Of a stretch of DNA of 64,000 bases, positions 21,066-29,783 are shown in pieces. This stretch comes from Pseudomonadota bacterium (lineage in GTDB: Bacteria > Pseudomonadota > Gammaproteobacteria > Xanthomonadales > Rhodanobacteraceae). Under the pieces are notes generated by a model. That model worked only from the letters and a program-made list of their open reading frames with translations, did not search any database and was not told where the DNA came from. The number at the start of each line of letters is the position of its first letter. The first letter of the stretch is position 1. The DNA lies in contig JAJYSM010000012.1 in NCBI GenBank assembly GCA_021793575.1, positions 1 through 64,000 on the forward strand. The letters are read 5' to 3'. The position numbers and the translations under genes are program-made.

Positions 21066-22571
21066 TTAGCCGCCTTTCTCCAGCCGCTCGATCATCGGTG
21101 CGCGCGCGGCCATGATCAGTGCCGCAGCGCGCTCCTCATCCATGCCTTCGATATCAATCAGGTCATCCACCGCCTGATCCGCCAGCTCCTCAACCGTGCT
21201 TATCTCGCGTGCGGCCAGGGCGTAGGCGGTCACCTCGTCCATACCGTCCAGTGCAAGCAGCTCGGCGGAAGGCTGATGTTCGTCCACACCCTCCTCCGCA
21301 GCCAGTGCCTCGGTCAGCAGCGCATCGCGGGCACGGGCACGCAACTCCTCGACGATATCCTCGTCGAAGCCCTCCACCGCCAGCAGCTCGGCGCTGGGCA
21401 CGTAGGCGATTTCCTCGATGCTGGAGAAGCCTTCCTGCACGAGGATAACGGCAATCTCCTGATCCACCTCGAGCTTGTCCATGAACAGCTGGCGCGCGGC
21501 CTCCTGCTCGGACTCGCTCTTGGCGGTGACCTGGTCCTGGGTCATCACGTTGAGCTGCCAGCCGGTGAGCTTGCTGGCCAGCCGCACGTTCTGGCCACCG
21601 CGACCGATCGCCTGGGACAGCTTGTCCTCGGCCACCGCGATGTCCATCGAGTGCTTGTCCTCGTCCATGATGATCGACTGCACTTCGGCCGGTGCCATCG
21701 CATTGATGACGTACTGCGCCTGGTTCTCGTGCCACAGGATGATGTCGACGCGCTCGCCGTTGAGGTCGTTGGAGACCGCTTGCACGCGCGAACCGCGCAT
21801 GCCGATGCAGGCGCCGATCGGATCGGTGCGGCTGTCGTGGGCGAGCACGGCGATCTTCGCGCGGTCGCCCGGGTCGCGGGCGCAGCCCTTGATCTCGACC
21901 AAGCCCTGGCCGACTTCGGGCACTTCCAGCTTGAACAGCTCGATCATGAACTCCGGCGCCGCGCGCGACACGAACAGCTGCGGCCCGCGCACCTCGGACT
22001 TCACTTCATACAAATAACCGCGCACGCGGTCGCCGACGCGGGCGGACTCGCGCGGTATCGTCTTGTCGCGCGGAATGAACGCCTCGGCGTTGCTGCCCAG
22101 GTCGAGATAAAGGTTGCCGCGCTCGACCCGCTTGACGATGCCGGTCACCAGCTCGCCGACACGGTCGGCGAACGCGTCCACCACCTGCTGGCGCTCGGCT
22201 TCGCGCACGCGCTGCACGATCACCTGCTTGGCGGCCTGGGCGGCGATGCGCCCGAATTCGGCGTTTTCCACCTGCTGCTCGACGTACTGGCCCACCTCGG
22301 CGTCGGCACGCTCGTCCAGCGCATCCATCAGGCGCAGCTGGTAGAACGGTGATTCCATTTCGCCATCGTCGGCGATGACTTCCCAGCGGCGGAAGGTCGT
22401 GTACTCGCCGGTGTCCTGGTCGATCGACACGCGGATATCCGGCTCCTCCTCCGGATAGCGCTTTTTGGCAGCCGAAGCCAGCGCGGCCTCCATCGCCTCG
22501 AAGATGACTTCGCGCGGCACGCCCTTTTCGTTGGCGACCGCGTCGACGACCAGCAAAAGCTCTTTGCTCAT
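21066..22571 (-). CDS. nusA: Transcription termination/antitermination protein NusA
   Basis: NusA (501 residues) binds RNA polymerase and modulates pausing, termination and antitermination. Domain order is normal: N-terminal polymerase-binding domain (MSKELLLVVDAVANEKGVP), S1 domain near residues 135-200, two KH domains (IGACIGMRGSRVQAVSNDL and IGRGGQNVRLASKLTGW) and two C-terminal acidic helix-hairpin-helix repeats (LLAVEGFDEDIVEELRARA and LLALDGMDEVTAYALAARE). The ATG at 22571 is the canonical start. Its leader, between rimP and nusA, is filled by two tandem copies of the 59-bp double-hairpin repeat. Confidence 0.98.
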   Translation of the reverse strand: MSKELLLVVDAVANEKGVPREVIFEAMEAALASAAKKRYPEEEPDIRVSIDQDTGEYTTFRRWEVIADDGEMESPFYQLRLMDALDERADAEVGQYVEQQVENAEFGRIAAQAAKQVIVQRVREAERQQVVDAFADRVGELVTGIVKRVERGNLYLDLGSNAEAFIPRDKTIPRESARVGDRVRGYLYEVKSEVRGPQLFVSRAAPEFMIELFKLEVPEVGQGLVEIKGCARDPGDRAKIAVLAHDSRTDPIGACIGMRGSRVQAVSNDLNGERVDIILWHENQAQYVINAMAPAEVQSIIMDEDKHSMDIAVAEDKLSQAIGRGGQNVRLASKLTGWQLNVMTQDQVTAKSESEQEAARQLFMDKLEVDQEIAVILVQEGFSSIEEIAYVPSAELLAVEGFDEDIVEELRARARDALLTEALAAEEGVDEHQPSAELLALDGMDEVTAYALAAREISTVEELADQAVDDLIDIEGMDEERAAALIMAARAPMIERLEKGG

Positions 22572-22616
22572 TGCAGCAACTCCATAGGCGCCCAGCGGCG
22601 TCCGATCGTTAACTTT

Positions 22617-22675
22617 TGCGTTCATCCACGAACGCGAGGATCAAAAAGCGGCCGTCCGTGGCCGCACTCTTCAAT
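22617..22675 (+). repeat. 59-bp double-hairpin repeat, copy A
   Basis: The unit runs from TGCG to TCAAT. Hairpin 1 is GCGTTC-ATCCAC-GAACGC, the linker contains GATCAAAAA, and hairpin 2 is GCGGCC-GTCCGT-GGCCGC. It matches the adjacent copy B at 52 of 59 positions. It lies in the leader of nusA. Confidence 0.85.
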
Positions 22676-22680
22676 TTTAT

Positions 22681-22739
22681 TGCGCTCATCCATGAGCGCG
22701 GGGATCAAACAGCGGCCATCCATGGCCGCACTCTTCAAT
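22681..22739 (+). repeat. 59-bp double-hairpin repeat, copy B
   Basis: This direct repeat of copy A follows after 5 bases. Hairpin 1 is GCGCTC-ATCCAT-GAGCGC, and the T-A pair of copy A is replaced here by C-G, a compensated change. Hairpin 2 is GCGGCC-ATCCAT-GGCCGC. The unit ends three bases before the rimP stop codon at 22743. Confidence 0.85.
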
Positions 22740-22742
22740 GGA

Positions 22743-23300
22743 TCAATCAACTTTCCTGGCTGGGGGCTTGCCGCCGCGCTTGGGCTGCGGGGCGTACCCC
22801 AGCGCCACCCAGTCCGGCACCACGCGCGCGCTTTCCACCAGCACGTGCTCGAATTTGAATGTCTTGCCTTCAGCTTCCAGCGTGATCTGCTCGCCTGCCA
22901 CCGCGAGCAGTTTGCCGCGCAGGCGCCGACGTCCCTCCAGCGGCGACTTCAGCAGCAGCTTCACTTCCTGCCCGCTCACCTTGGCGAACTGCGCGGCGGT
23001 GAATAGCGGCCGATCGAGACCGGGCGAGGAAACCTCCAGCACATAGTGCCCGGGAACCGGATCCTCGACGTCGAGCAGCGCGGACAGCTCGCGGCTGGCG
23101 GTCTCGCAGTCCTCGATGCCGATCTCGCGGCGTTCGGCGGCATCGTCGCCGCCGTGCTCCGCGCGCCGCTGCTCGGACAGATCCAGATACACCCGCAGCG
23201 TACTCTGCCCGTGCGATGGGGTGAATTCCACGCCGATACACTCCAGCCCCAGATCGGCCAGAACTTCGGTGAATCGCTGTGCGAGTGCCTGGGTATCCAT
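22743..23300 (-). CDS. rimP: Ribosome maturation factor RimP
   Basis: RimP (185 residues) is needed for 30S subunit maturation. The sequence shows the [16 protein letters not shown] opening, the EISSPG-type motif as [13 protein letters not shown] near residue 85 and the C-terminal [13 protein letters not shown]. The start is ambiguous. The ATG at 23300 has GGAG 12 bases upstream, whereas the alternative ATG at 23312 abuts that GGAG and would leave no spacing, so 23300 is preferred. An attenuator-like hairpin ends 29 bases upstream. The gene opens the rimP-nusA-infB operon below the initiator tRNA gene. Confidence 0.93.
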   Translation of the reverse strand: MDTQALAQRFTEVLADLGLECIGVEFTPSHGQSTLRVYLDLSEQRRAEHGGDDAAERREIGIEDCETASRELSALLDVEDPVPGHYVLEVSSPGLDRPLFTAAQFAKVSGQEVKLLLKSPLEGRRRLRGKLLAVAGEQITLEAEGKTFKFEHVLVESARVVPDWVALGYAPQPKRGGKPPARKVD

Positions 23301-23329
23301 AGATCCGCTCATCTCCGATCGCCAGAAAC

Positions 23330-23355
23330 AAAAAATGGGCTCCAACGGCCCATTT
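23330..23355 (-). terminator. Intrinsic terminator / attenuator in the rimP leader
   Basis: On the minus strand an 8-bp perfect stem (AAATGGGC with GCCCATTT) and a 7-base loop run straight into six T residues (23335-23330). It stands between the tRNA terminator and the rimP start codon, only 29 bases before the latter. Full termination here would silence the operon, so it is more likely an attenuator or a partial second terminator. Confidence 0.75.
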
Positions 23356-23441
23356 CCTTATCTCGCCGATGTAACGCCTCATGCCACTTTCCACGAAACC
23401 ACACGGCTTGCCGTGCGACCCGACGCATCCTTGCGCCCAAC

Positions 23442-23465
23442 AAAAAAGCCTCACAAGGAGGCTTT
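23442..23465 (-). terminator. Intrinsic terminator of the initiator tRNA gene
   Basis: Read on the minus strand, AAAGCCTC pairs with GAGGCTTT around a 5-base loop and is followed by six T residues. It lies 18 bases past the tRNA 3' CCA. It would end the short tRNA transcript, with read-through feeding rimP as in the E. coli metY-rimP-nusA arrangement. Confidence 0.85.
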
Positions 23466-23483
23466 CTTGCATCAAGAAAGATC

Positions 23484-23560
23484 TGGTAGCGGGGGCAGGA
23501 TTCGAACCTGCGACCTTCGGGTTATGAGCCCGACGAGCTGCCAGACTGCTCCACCCCGCA
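23484..23560 (-). tRNA. Initiator tRNA-fMet (CAT)
   Basis: The 77-nt cloverleaf is complete, with CCA encoded. The anticodon loop is CTCATAA. The anticodon stem has the three G-C pairs (GGG/CCC) that mark initiators, and the first base pair is broken (U1 opposite U72), as required for formylation and IF-2 use. The D-arm contains GGAGCAGTCTGGCAGCTC and the T-loop is TTCGAAT. The position directly upstream of rimP-nusA-infB matches the metY locus of E. coli. Confidence 0.97.
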
Positions 23561-23680
23561 TCAGATTCCGAGGAGTTTAACGAGGTGGCCAGTTTCTTGC
23601 AAGCGTCAAGATCCATTTGTCGTTGACGCAGCAGCGAAAGAACCACGTCGCATGCGGGCGACCGTCACCTGAGCCGCGAC

Positions 23681-25135
23681 TCACAGTCCGAACGCACTCC
23701 GGCACCAGCCCAGCAGCGGCCCCCAGTAGAGGCCCAGTGCAAGCAGCGACATCGCGTTCAACGACAGCACCACGCGCAACGACATGTCCGGCTTCGCCTG
23801 CAGCACGCTGCCCTCCTGCGGTTTGTCGAAATACATCACCTTGATCACGTGCAGGTAGTAGTAGAGGCCGACGATCGCAAACACGATGCCGACGATCGCC
23901 AGCCACAGCATGTTGGCGTGAATCGCCGCCTCCAGCACCAGCGCCTTGGCCCAGAAACCGAGCAGCGGCGGCACGCCGGCCAGCGAGAGCATCGTCAGCA
24001 GCATCAGAAACGCCATCCACGGCGATTTCCGGTTGAGCCCCTTCAGATCGGCAATCTCTTCGCACTCGAAACCGGCGCGGGTCAGCGAAAGCATCACGCC
24101 GAATGCGGCCACGCTCATCAGGGCGTAGCCGATCGCGTAGAACATCGCCGCGGCATAGCCTTCCGGCCCGGCCGCGGAGAGGCCCAGCAGCAGGTAGCCC
24201 ATGTGCGAGATGGTCGAATAGGCCAGCATGCGCTTGAGGTTGGTCTGCACGATCGCGACCAAGTTGCCGATCGCCAACGACAGCACCGCCAGCACCGCCA
24301 GCATCAGCTGCCACTGATGCACCAGATCGCCCATGCCGGCATCCAGCAGCCGATAGGCCATGCCGAACGCGGCCAGCTTCGAGCCCGAGGCAATGAAGGT
24401 GGTGACCGGCGTCGGCGCGCCCTGGTAGACGTCCGGTATCCACATGTGGAACGGCGCGGCGCCCAGCTTGAAACCGATGCCGACGAGCATGAAGATCAGC
24501 CCGAACAGCAGCAGCTTTGGCGCCTGCGTATACGTCATCACGTTGTGCAGCTGCGCCAAGTCCAGGGTCGGCGTGCCGCCCATGCCGGAGGCGCCGTAGA
24601 CCATCGACATGCCGTAGAGCAACATGCCCGAGGCCAGCGCGCCCAGCACGAAATACTTGATCGCCGCTTCAGACGGCAGCCGTTCGTCGCGATTCAGCGC
24701 CACCATCGCATACGACGACAGCGACAGCAGCTCCAGCCCCAGGTACACGGTGACCAGGTTGCCGGCCGACACCAGCAGCATGATGCCGATCACCGCAAAG
24801 ATCATCAGCGTGTAGAACTCACCGCCGAGCAGCTTGCGGTCGATCAGGTACGGGCGCGCATACACGAACACCAGCGCCGTGGTCAGTAGCGCAAACACCT
24901 TGAGGATCTCCGACACCCGGTCGCGCACAAACATGCCGCCAAAGGCGGTTACCGTCTGCGGCGGCTGGCCGGCGATCACCAGATAGATGGTGAACAGCAG
25001 CAGGGCGATCGAGATCCAGTGCAGATAAGGCCGCTGCGCGGGCTGCATGAAGGCATCGGCCAGCAGCAGCACGCACGCCGCCGCCACCAGATAGAACTCC
25101 GGCAGCATGATCAGGATGTCAGTGAGAGTGGGCAT
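23681..25135 (-). CDS. nuoN: NADH-quinone oxidoreductase subunit N
   Basis: NuoN (484 residues) is one of the three antiporter-like proton-pumping subunits of complex I. It has about 14 hydrophobic segments. Conserved features are the YLGLELLSLSSYAMVAL helix with the key Glu (about residue 127), the discontinuous-helix lysine in KLGAAPFHMWIPDVYQG and the LKRMLAYSTISHMGYLLLG segment. The ATG at 25135 (MPTLTDILIMLPEFYLVA) is the canonical start, 11 bases after the nuoM stop. It is the last gene of the nuo operon. No clear terminator was found before the tRNA gene. Confidence 0.97.
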   Translation of the reverse strand: MPTLTDILIMLPEFYLVAAACVLLLADAFMQPAQRPYLHWISIALLLFTIYLVIAGQPPQTVTAFGGMFVRDRVSEILKVFALLTTALVFVYARPYLIDRKLLGGEFYTLMIFAVIGIMLLVSAGNLVTVYLGLELLSLSSYAMVALNRDERLPSEAAIKYFVLGALASGMLLYGMSMVYGASGMGGTPTLDLAQLHNVMTYTQAPKLLLFGLIFMLVGIGFKLGAAPFHMWIPDVYQGAPTPVTTFIASGSKLAAFGMAYRLLDAGMGDLVHQWQLMLAVLAVLSLAIGNLVAIVQTNLKRMLAYSTISHMGYLLLGLSAAGPEGYAAAMFYAIGYALMSVAAFGVMLSLTRAGFECEEIADLKGLNRKSPWMAFLMLLTMLSLAGVPPLLGFWAKALVLEAAIHANMLWLAIVGIVFAIVGLYYYLHVIKVMYFDKPQEGSVLQAKPDMSLRVVLSLNAMSLLALGLYWGPLLGWCRSAFGL

Positions 25136-25146
25136 GTTCGATCCGA

Positions 25147-26655
25147 TCAAATCTTGTGGATGGCGAGCTGCTGCACCAGCTGTGCCACCGAGGTGTCCAT
25201 CAGGTGCACCAGCGGCTGCGGCCAGATGCCGATGGCCAGCACGGCGGCGGCAAAGGCGACCAGCACGAACGTCTCGCGGCCGTTGATCTCCTTCATCTCG
25301 GCCACATGCGGGTTGGTGATGTCGCCCCACAGCACGCGCTTGACCAGCCACAGGGTGTAGGCCGCGCCGATCACCAGGGTGAAGCCGGCAAACAGCGCAA
25401 TCCACGGGTTGGCGCTGAAGCTGGCCAGGATCACCATGAACTCGCCGACGAAGCCGCTGGTGCCCGGCAGGCCGCAGTTGGCCAGCGCGAACAGCACATA
25501 GAAGAAGCCGAACCACGGCATCGCATTGATGACGCCGCCGTAATCCTTGATCTGGCGGCTGTGCAGCCGGTCATACAGCACGCCGATGCAGGTGAACATG
25601 GCGCCGGAGACGAAGCCGTGCGAGATCATCTGCACCATCGCGCCCTGCATGCCCAGCTGCGCCATGTCGGCACTGCCCTGCTCGCGCACCAGCAGGAACG
25701 CAATGAAGATGCCCAGCGTGACGAAGCCCATGTGCGCGACCGAGGAGTACGCCACCAGCTTCTTCATGTCCTCCTGCACCAGCGCGACATAGCCGATGTA
25801 GACGATCGCGATCAGGCTCAGCACGATCACCAGCCAGGCGTAATGCGCGCCCGCGTCCGGCGTGATCGGCAGGATAAAGCGCAGGAAACCGTAGGTGCCG
25901 ACTTTCAGCATCACCGCCGCCAGCACCACCGAGCCGCCGGTGGGCGCCTCGACGTGCGCATCGGGCAGCCAAGTATGCACCGGCACCATCGGCACCTTGA
26001 TCGCAAACGCGATCAGGAACGCGAAGAAGATCCAGGTCTGCTCCTTCATCGTCAGCGGCAGCGCGGCCAGCGTGGCCATGTCGAACGTGCCGGCCTTCTG
26101 GTACAGGTACAGCAGCGCGATCAGCATGAAGACCGAGCCGAAGAACGTGTAGATGAAGAACTTCAGCGTCGCATACACCCGGCGCGGCCCGCCCCAGACA
26201 CCGATCAGGATGAACATCGGGATCAGGATCGCCTCGAACAGCGCGTAGAACAGCAGCGCGTCGGTGGCGCAGAACACGCCGATCAGCAGGCCTTCCAGGA
26301 TCAGCATGGCGGCCATGTACTGCTGCGGGCGATCCTGGATGGCCTCCCATGCACCCACGATCACCAGGATGCCGATGAAGGTGGACATCAGGATCAACGC
26401 CACCGAAATGCCGTCGACCGCGAGGCTGTAATGCACGCCCCAGGCGGGAATCCACAGGTAGCTTTCGGTCAGTTGCATGCCGCCCGCGTCAGGGTGGTAC
26501 TGCAGCAGCAGGAACAGGCTGACCACGAACGTCAGCACCGCCACCAGCAGGGCCAGCCAGCGCGCGAGATTGGGCCGGGCCGAGCCGGCAAGCAGCACCG
26601 GAATGGCGCCAGCGACAGGGAGCCAGATCAGCAGGCTGAGCAAGTGAGTGAACAT
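25147..26655 (-). CDS. nuoM: NADH-quinone oxidoreductase subunit M
   Basis: NuoM (502 residues) is a proton-pumping membrane subunit of complex I. Visible features are the FYALFEAILIPMFILIGVWG helix with the conserved Glu, KVPMVPVHTWLPDAHVEAP with the pump lysine and histidine, and DMKKLVAYSSVAHMGFV. About 14 transmembrane helices are present. It starts 15 bases after the nuoL stop and is followed by nuoN after 11 bases. Confidence 0.97.
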   Translation of the reverse strand: MFTHLLSLLIWLPVAGAIPVLLAGSARPNLARWLALLVAVLTFVVSLFLLLQYHPDAGGMQLTESYLWIPAWGVHYSLAVDGISVALILMSTFIGILVIVGAWEAIQDRPQQYMAAMLILEGLLIGVFCATDALLFYALFEAILIPMFILIGVWGGPRRVYATLKFFIYTFFGSVFMLIALLYLYQKAGTFDMATLAALPLTMKEQTWIFFAFLIAFAIKVPMVPVHTWLPDAHVEAPTGGSVVLAAVMLKVGTYGFLRFILPITPDAGAHYAWLVIVLSLIAIVYIGYVALVQEDMKKLVAYSSVAHMGFVTLGIFIAFLLVREQGSADMAQLGMQGAMVQMISHGFVSGAMFTCIGVLYDRLHSRQIKDYGGVINAMPWFGFFYVLFALANCGLPGTSGFVGEFMVILASFSANPWIALFAGFTLVIGAAYTLWLVKRVLWGDITNPHVAEMKEINGRETFVLVAFAAAVLAIGIWPQPLVHLMDTSVAQLVQQLAIHKI

Positions 26656-26670
26656 GTGTGCCTGCTTCCC

Positions 26671-28692
26671 TTATTGTCCGACTACCCAATACCCGCCAAG
26701 CAGCAGGATCAGGCCGAGGATCATTGCAAAGGCGTAGTGATAGAGATAACCCGACTGCAGCCGGCGCACGCTGGCGGCCACACGGTGAACCACGCCCACC
26801 GAACCGTTGACCATCGCGTCGTCGATCAGCGCGGTGTCGCCGACCTTCCAGAACAGGCGGCCCAGCTTGACGCTGCCCGTGGCGAACAGCGCGAAATACA
26901 CGTTGTCGATCCAGTATTTGCGGTCGAGCACCGTCCACAGCGGTTTGAGCGCCGATTTGATCCTGCCGGCCATGGCCGGGTTGAACAGGTAGATGTAGGT
27001 GTTGATCGCGAACGCCGTCAGCACCAGCAGGAACGGCAGCTGGGTAAAGCCGTGCAGCGCCATCGCCAGCGAGCCGTGGAACTCCAGACCCAGCTCGCCC
27101 AGCACGTTGTTCGCCGCGTTGACGTGGATGGCGGAACCGAACCAGCCGCCAAACAGCATCGGCCCGACCGTGAAGAAGCCGATCAGCAGCGAGGGAATCG
27201 CCAGCAGCACCAGCGGCACCGTCACCACCCACGGCGACTCCTTCGGCGGGTGCGACAGCACGCCCGGCTGATGATGCGCATGGTCGTCATGGTGATCGTG
27301 GCCGTGCGACGCCACCACGCTGAAGCGCTCCTTGCCGTGGAAGGTCAGGTACATCTGGCGGAATGTGTACAAGCCCGTCACCAGCGCACCGGCCATCACG
27401 CAGAAATAGGCGTAACCGGCGCCCCAGCGATGCGACAGGCCGACCGCCTCGATGATCGCGTCCTTCGAGTAGAAGCCGGAAAAGAACGGCACGCCGCACA
27501 GCGCCAGCGATCCGATCCACATGGTGATCCAGGTGATCGGCATGTACTTGCGCAGGCCGCCCATGTAGCGCATGTCCTGCTCGTGGTGCATCGCCATGAT
27601 CACCGAGCCGGCGCCGAGGAACAGCAGCGCCTTGAAGAACGCGTGGGTCATCAGGTGGTACACCGCGCCGCTGTAGGCCGACACGCCCAGCGCCACCGTC
27701 ATGTAGCCGAGCTGCGACAGGGTGGAATACGCGATCACCCGCTTGATGTCGTTCTGGACAATGCCGATCAAACCGGTGAACAGCGCGGTGGTGGCGCCGA
27801 TCACCAGCACGAAGCTGAGCGCACCCGGCGACAGCTCGAACAGCGGCGACATGCGCGCCACCATGAAGATGCCGGCCGTCACCATCGTGGCCGCATGGAT
27901 CAGCGCGGAAATCGGCGTCGGACCTTCCATCGAATCGGGCAGCCATACATGCAGCGGCACCTGCGCCGACTTGCCCATCGCGCCGATGAACAGGCAGATG
28001 CAGATCACCGTGGCCGCATCCCAGTGGGTACCCGCGGTGATCTGCAGGGTCTTGCCGACCAGGCTGGGCGCCGCATGGAACGCGGTGGCGTAATCCAGCG
28101 TATGGAGGAAATACAGCACCGCTGCGATGCCCAGCAGAAAGCCGAAGTCGCCCACCCGGTTGACCAAAAACGCCTTCAGGTTGGCGAAGATCGCGGTCGG
28201 CTTCTTGTACCAGAAGCCGATCAGCAGATACGACACCAGACCCACCGCTTCCCAGCCGAAGAACAGCTGCATGAAGTTGTTGCTCATCACCAGCATGAAC
28301 ATCGAGAATGTGAACAGCGAGATGTAGCTGAAGAAGCGCTTGTAGCCCGGGTCATCGTGCATGTAGCCGATGGTGTACAGATGCACCAGCAGCGACACGA
28401 AGCTCACCACCACCAGCATCATCGCGGTCAGCCGGTCGACCATGAAGCCGACGCTGGCGTTAAAGGGGCCGATCTGGAACCAGGTGTAGATGTTCTGGTT
28501 ATACGCGACCGCGCCGCCCAGGGTGAGCTGGTACAGCACGTAGAACGACAGCGCGCAGGAAATCGCCACGCCGAGAATGGTGACCGAATGCGAGCCGGCC
28601 CGGCCGAGAAACCGGCCGAGAAACCCAGCCAGCAGGCAACCCACCAGAGGTGCCAGCGCGATCGTCAGCAGGATGTGTGTGGATATCACCAT
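26671..28692 (-). CDS. nuoL: NADH-quinone oxidoreductase subunit L
   Basis: NuoL (673 residues) is the distal antiporter-like subunit with the long amphipathic helix HL at its C-terminal end. Characteristic pieces are LFFGWEAVGLVSYLLIGFW, SAQVPLHVWLPDSMEGPTP and DIKRVIAYSTLSQLGYM. A histidine/aspartate-rich loop (SHGHDHHDDHAHHQPG) lies between helices near residue 470 and could bind metal or simply be a linker. The ATG at 28692 gives the usual MVISTHILLTIALAPL, with a GGAAG-type site upstream. The 130-base gap to nuoK is the largest in the operon and contains a pair of ATCCATG-type palindromes. Confidence 0.97.
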   Translation of the reverse strand: MVISTHILLTIALAPLVGCLLAGFLGRFLGRAGSHSVTILGVAISCALSFYVLYQLTLGGAVAYNQNIYTWFQIGPFNASVGFMVDRLTAMMLVVVSFVSLLVHLYTIGYMHDDPGYKRFFSYISLFTFSMFMLVMSNNFMQLFFGWEAVGLVSYLLIGFWYKKPTAIFANLKAFLVNRVGDFGFLLGIAAVLYFLHTLDYATAFHAAPSLVGKTLQITAGTHWDAATVICICLFIGAMGKSAQVPLHVWLPDSMEGPTPISALIHAATMVTAGIFMVARMSPLFELSPGALSFVLVIGATTALFTGLIGIVQNDIKRVIAYSTLSQLGYMTVALGVSAYSGAVYHLMTHAFFKALLFLGAGSVIMAMHHEQDMRYMGGLRKYMPITWITMWIGSLALCGVPFFSGFYSKDAIIEAVGLSHRWGAGYAYFCVMAGALVTGLYTFRQMYLTFHGKERFSVVASHGHDHHDDHAHHQPGVLSHPPKESPWVVTVPLVLLAIPSLLIGFFTVGPMLFGGWFGSAIHVNAANNVLGELGLEFHGSLAMALHGFTQLPFLLVLTAFAINTYIYLFNPAMAGRIKSALKPLWTVLDRKYWIDNVYFALFATGSVKLGRLFWKVGDTALIDDAMVNGSVGVVHRVAASVRRLQSGYLYHYAFAMILGLILLLGGYWVVGQ

Positions 28693-28730
28693 TTTTCTTC
28701 CATTGCTGCGTACCAAAAGTTCTGCAGGGA

Positions 28731-28772
28731 CACGTCCATGGTGCTTGGCGCCGGCGCGGACATCCATGTCCG
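28731..28772. repeat. Two ATCCATG-loop palindromes in the nuoK-nuoL gap
   Basis: CAC-GTCCATG-GTG at 28731-28743 and CGGAC-ATCCAT-GTCCG at 28757-28772 have the same loop core (RTCCATG) as the hairpins of the 59-bp repeats elsewhere in this window, but with different stems and linkers. They are therefore a related, not identical, element. Confidence 0.6.
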
Positions 28773-28822
28773 GTCGTTAAGGCCGGCGCGATATGCCACC
28801 GGCATGTCGCGAGCGCCGGGCC

Positions 28823-29128
28823 TCACCCCTTCATGCTGTCGATGTCGGCGATATTGATGGTGCTGCGATTGCGGAACAGCAGGACCAGGATCGCCAGGCC
28901 GATGGCGGCTTCCGCCGCGGCCACGGTGAGGATGAAGAATACGAACACCTGCCCCGATACGTCGCCGAGAAAGCGCGAGAACGCCACGAAGTTGGTGTTC
29001 ACCGCCAGCAGCATCAGCTCGATCGACATCAGCAGCACGATCACGTTCTTGCGGTTGATGAACAGGCCGGCGACGGCGATGCAGAACAGCACGGCGCCAA
29101 GCACGATGTAGTGCGACAGGGTGATCAT
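28823..29128 (-). CDS. nuoK: NADH-quinone oxidoreductase subunit K
   Basis: NuoK (101 residues) is a three-helix membrane subunit in the proton-translocation path. It starts [21 protein letters not shown]. The two functional glutamates are visible in [13 protein letters not shown] and [17 protein letters not shown]. Its ATG overlaps the nuoJ stop by four bases. Confidence 0.97.
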   Translation of the reverse strand: MITLSHYIVLGAVLFCIAVAGLFINRKNVIVLLMSIELMLLAVNTNFVAFSRFLGDVSGQVFVFFILTVAAAEAAIGLAILVLLFRNRSTINIADIDSMKG

Positions 29129-29775
29129 GGACGGGGCTCCTGTGTTGCGGCCGGCGCATCCCCAACGGGGCGTTCGGCAGCCATCTTCACGATGCGGATG
29201 CGGTCACGCGGATTGACCCTGACCTGCTGGCTGGCGGATTCGTGCCGCGCATCGGTGCGCTGGCGCAGGGTCAACGCCACCGCTGCCACCACGCCCACGG
29301 TGAGGATCAGTGCGGCAATCTCGAACGGCAGCAGGTACTGCGTATACAGCGCGTGGCCCAGCCACGCGGTATTCGACACTCCGGCCACGCTGGCCGGGTT
29401 CGGACCCATCAGCTGGGCATGCATGGCGCGCACGCCGATCAGGCCCAGCATCTCCGTCAGCATCACCACCGCCACGATCAGGCCCACCGGCAGAAACTTG
29501 ACGAAACCCTCGCGCATCGTTTCCTGGTCGATGTCCAGCATCATCACCACGAACAGGAACAGCACCATTACCGCGCCCACGTAGACCACGATCAGTGCCA
29601 GCGCAAGAAACTCCGCGTCGGCCAGCATCCACAAACAGGCGGTGCTGAAGAACGTCAGCACCAGTGCCAGTACCGCATGCACCGTGTTGCGCAGGCTGAT
29701 CACCGCCAGCGCCGAGGCCACCGTGACAACGCCGAACGCGTAAAAGCAGATGAGTTGGAACAGTTGGGGATTCAT
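29125..29775 (-). CDS. nuoJ: NADH-quinone oxidoreductase subunit J
   Basis: NuoJ (216 residues) has five transmembrane helices, including the third helix [17 protein letters not shown], which forms the pi-bulge region near the quinone site. The C-terminal 40 residues or so are polar and extended relative to short homologues. It starts at the ATG at 29775, 8 bases after nuoI, and overlaps nuoK (ATGA). Confidence 0.96.
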   Translation of the reverse strand: MNPQLFQLICFYAFGVVTVASALAVISLRNTVHAVLALVLTFFSTACLWMLADAEFLALALIVVYVGAVMVLFLFVVMMLDIDQETMREGFVKFLPVGLIVAVVMLTEMLGLIGVRAMHAQLMGPNPASVAGVSNTAWLGHALYTQYLLPFEIAALILTVGVVAAVALTLRQRTDARHESASQQVRVNPRDRIRIVKMAAERPVGDAPAATQEPRP

Positions 29776-29783
29776 CGTCGGCC

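Noticed and set aside
25156-28857. 1233-residue plus-strand open frame opposite the nuo genes
   Set aside because: It is an antisense artefact of high-GC membrane-protein genes; all nuo products are intact on the other strand.
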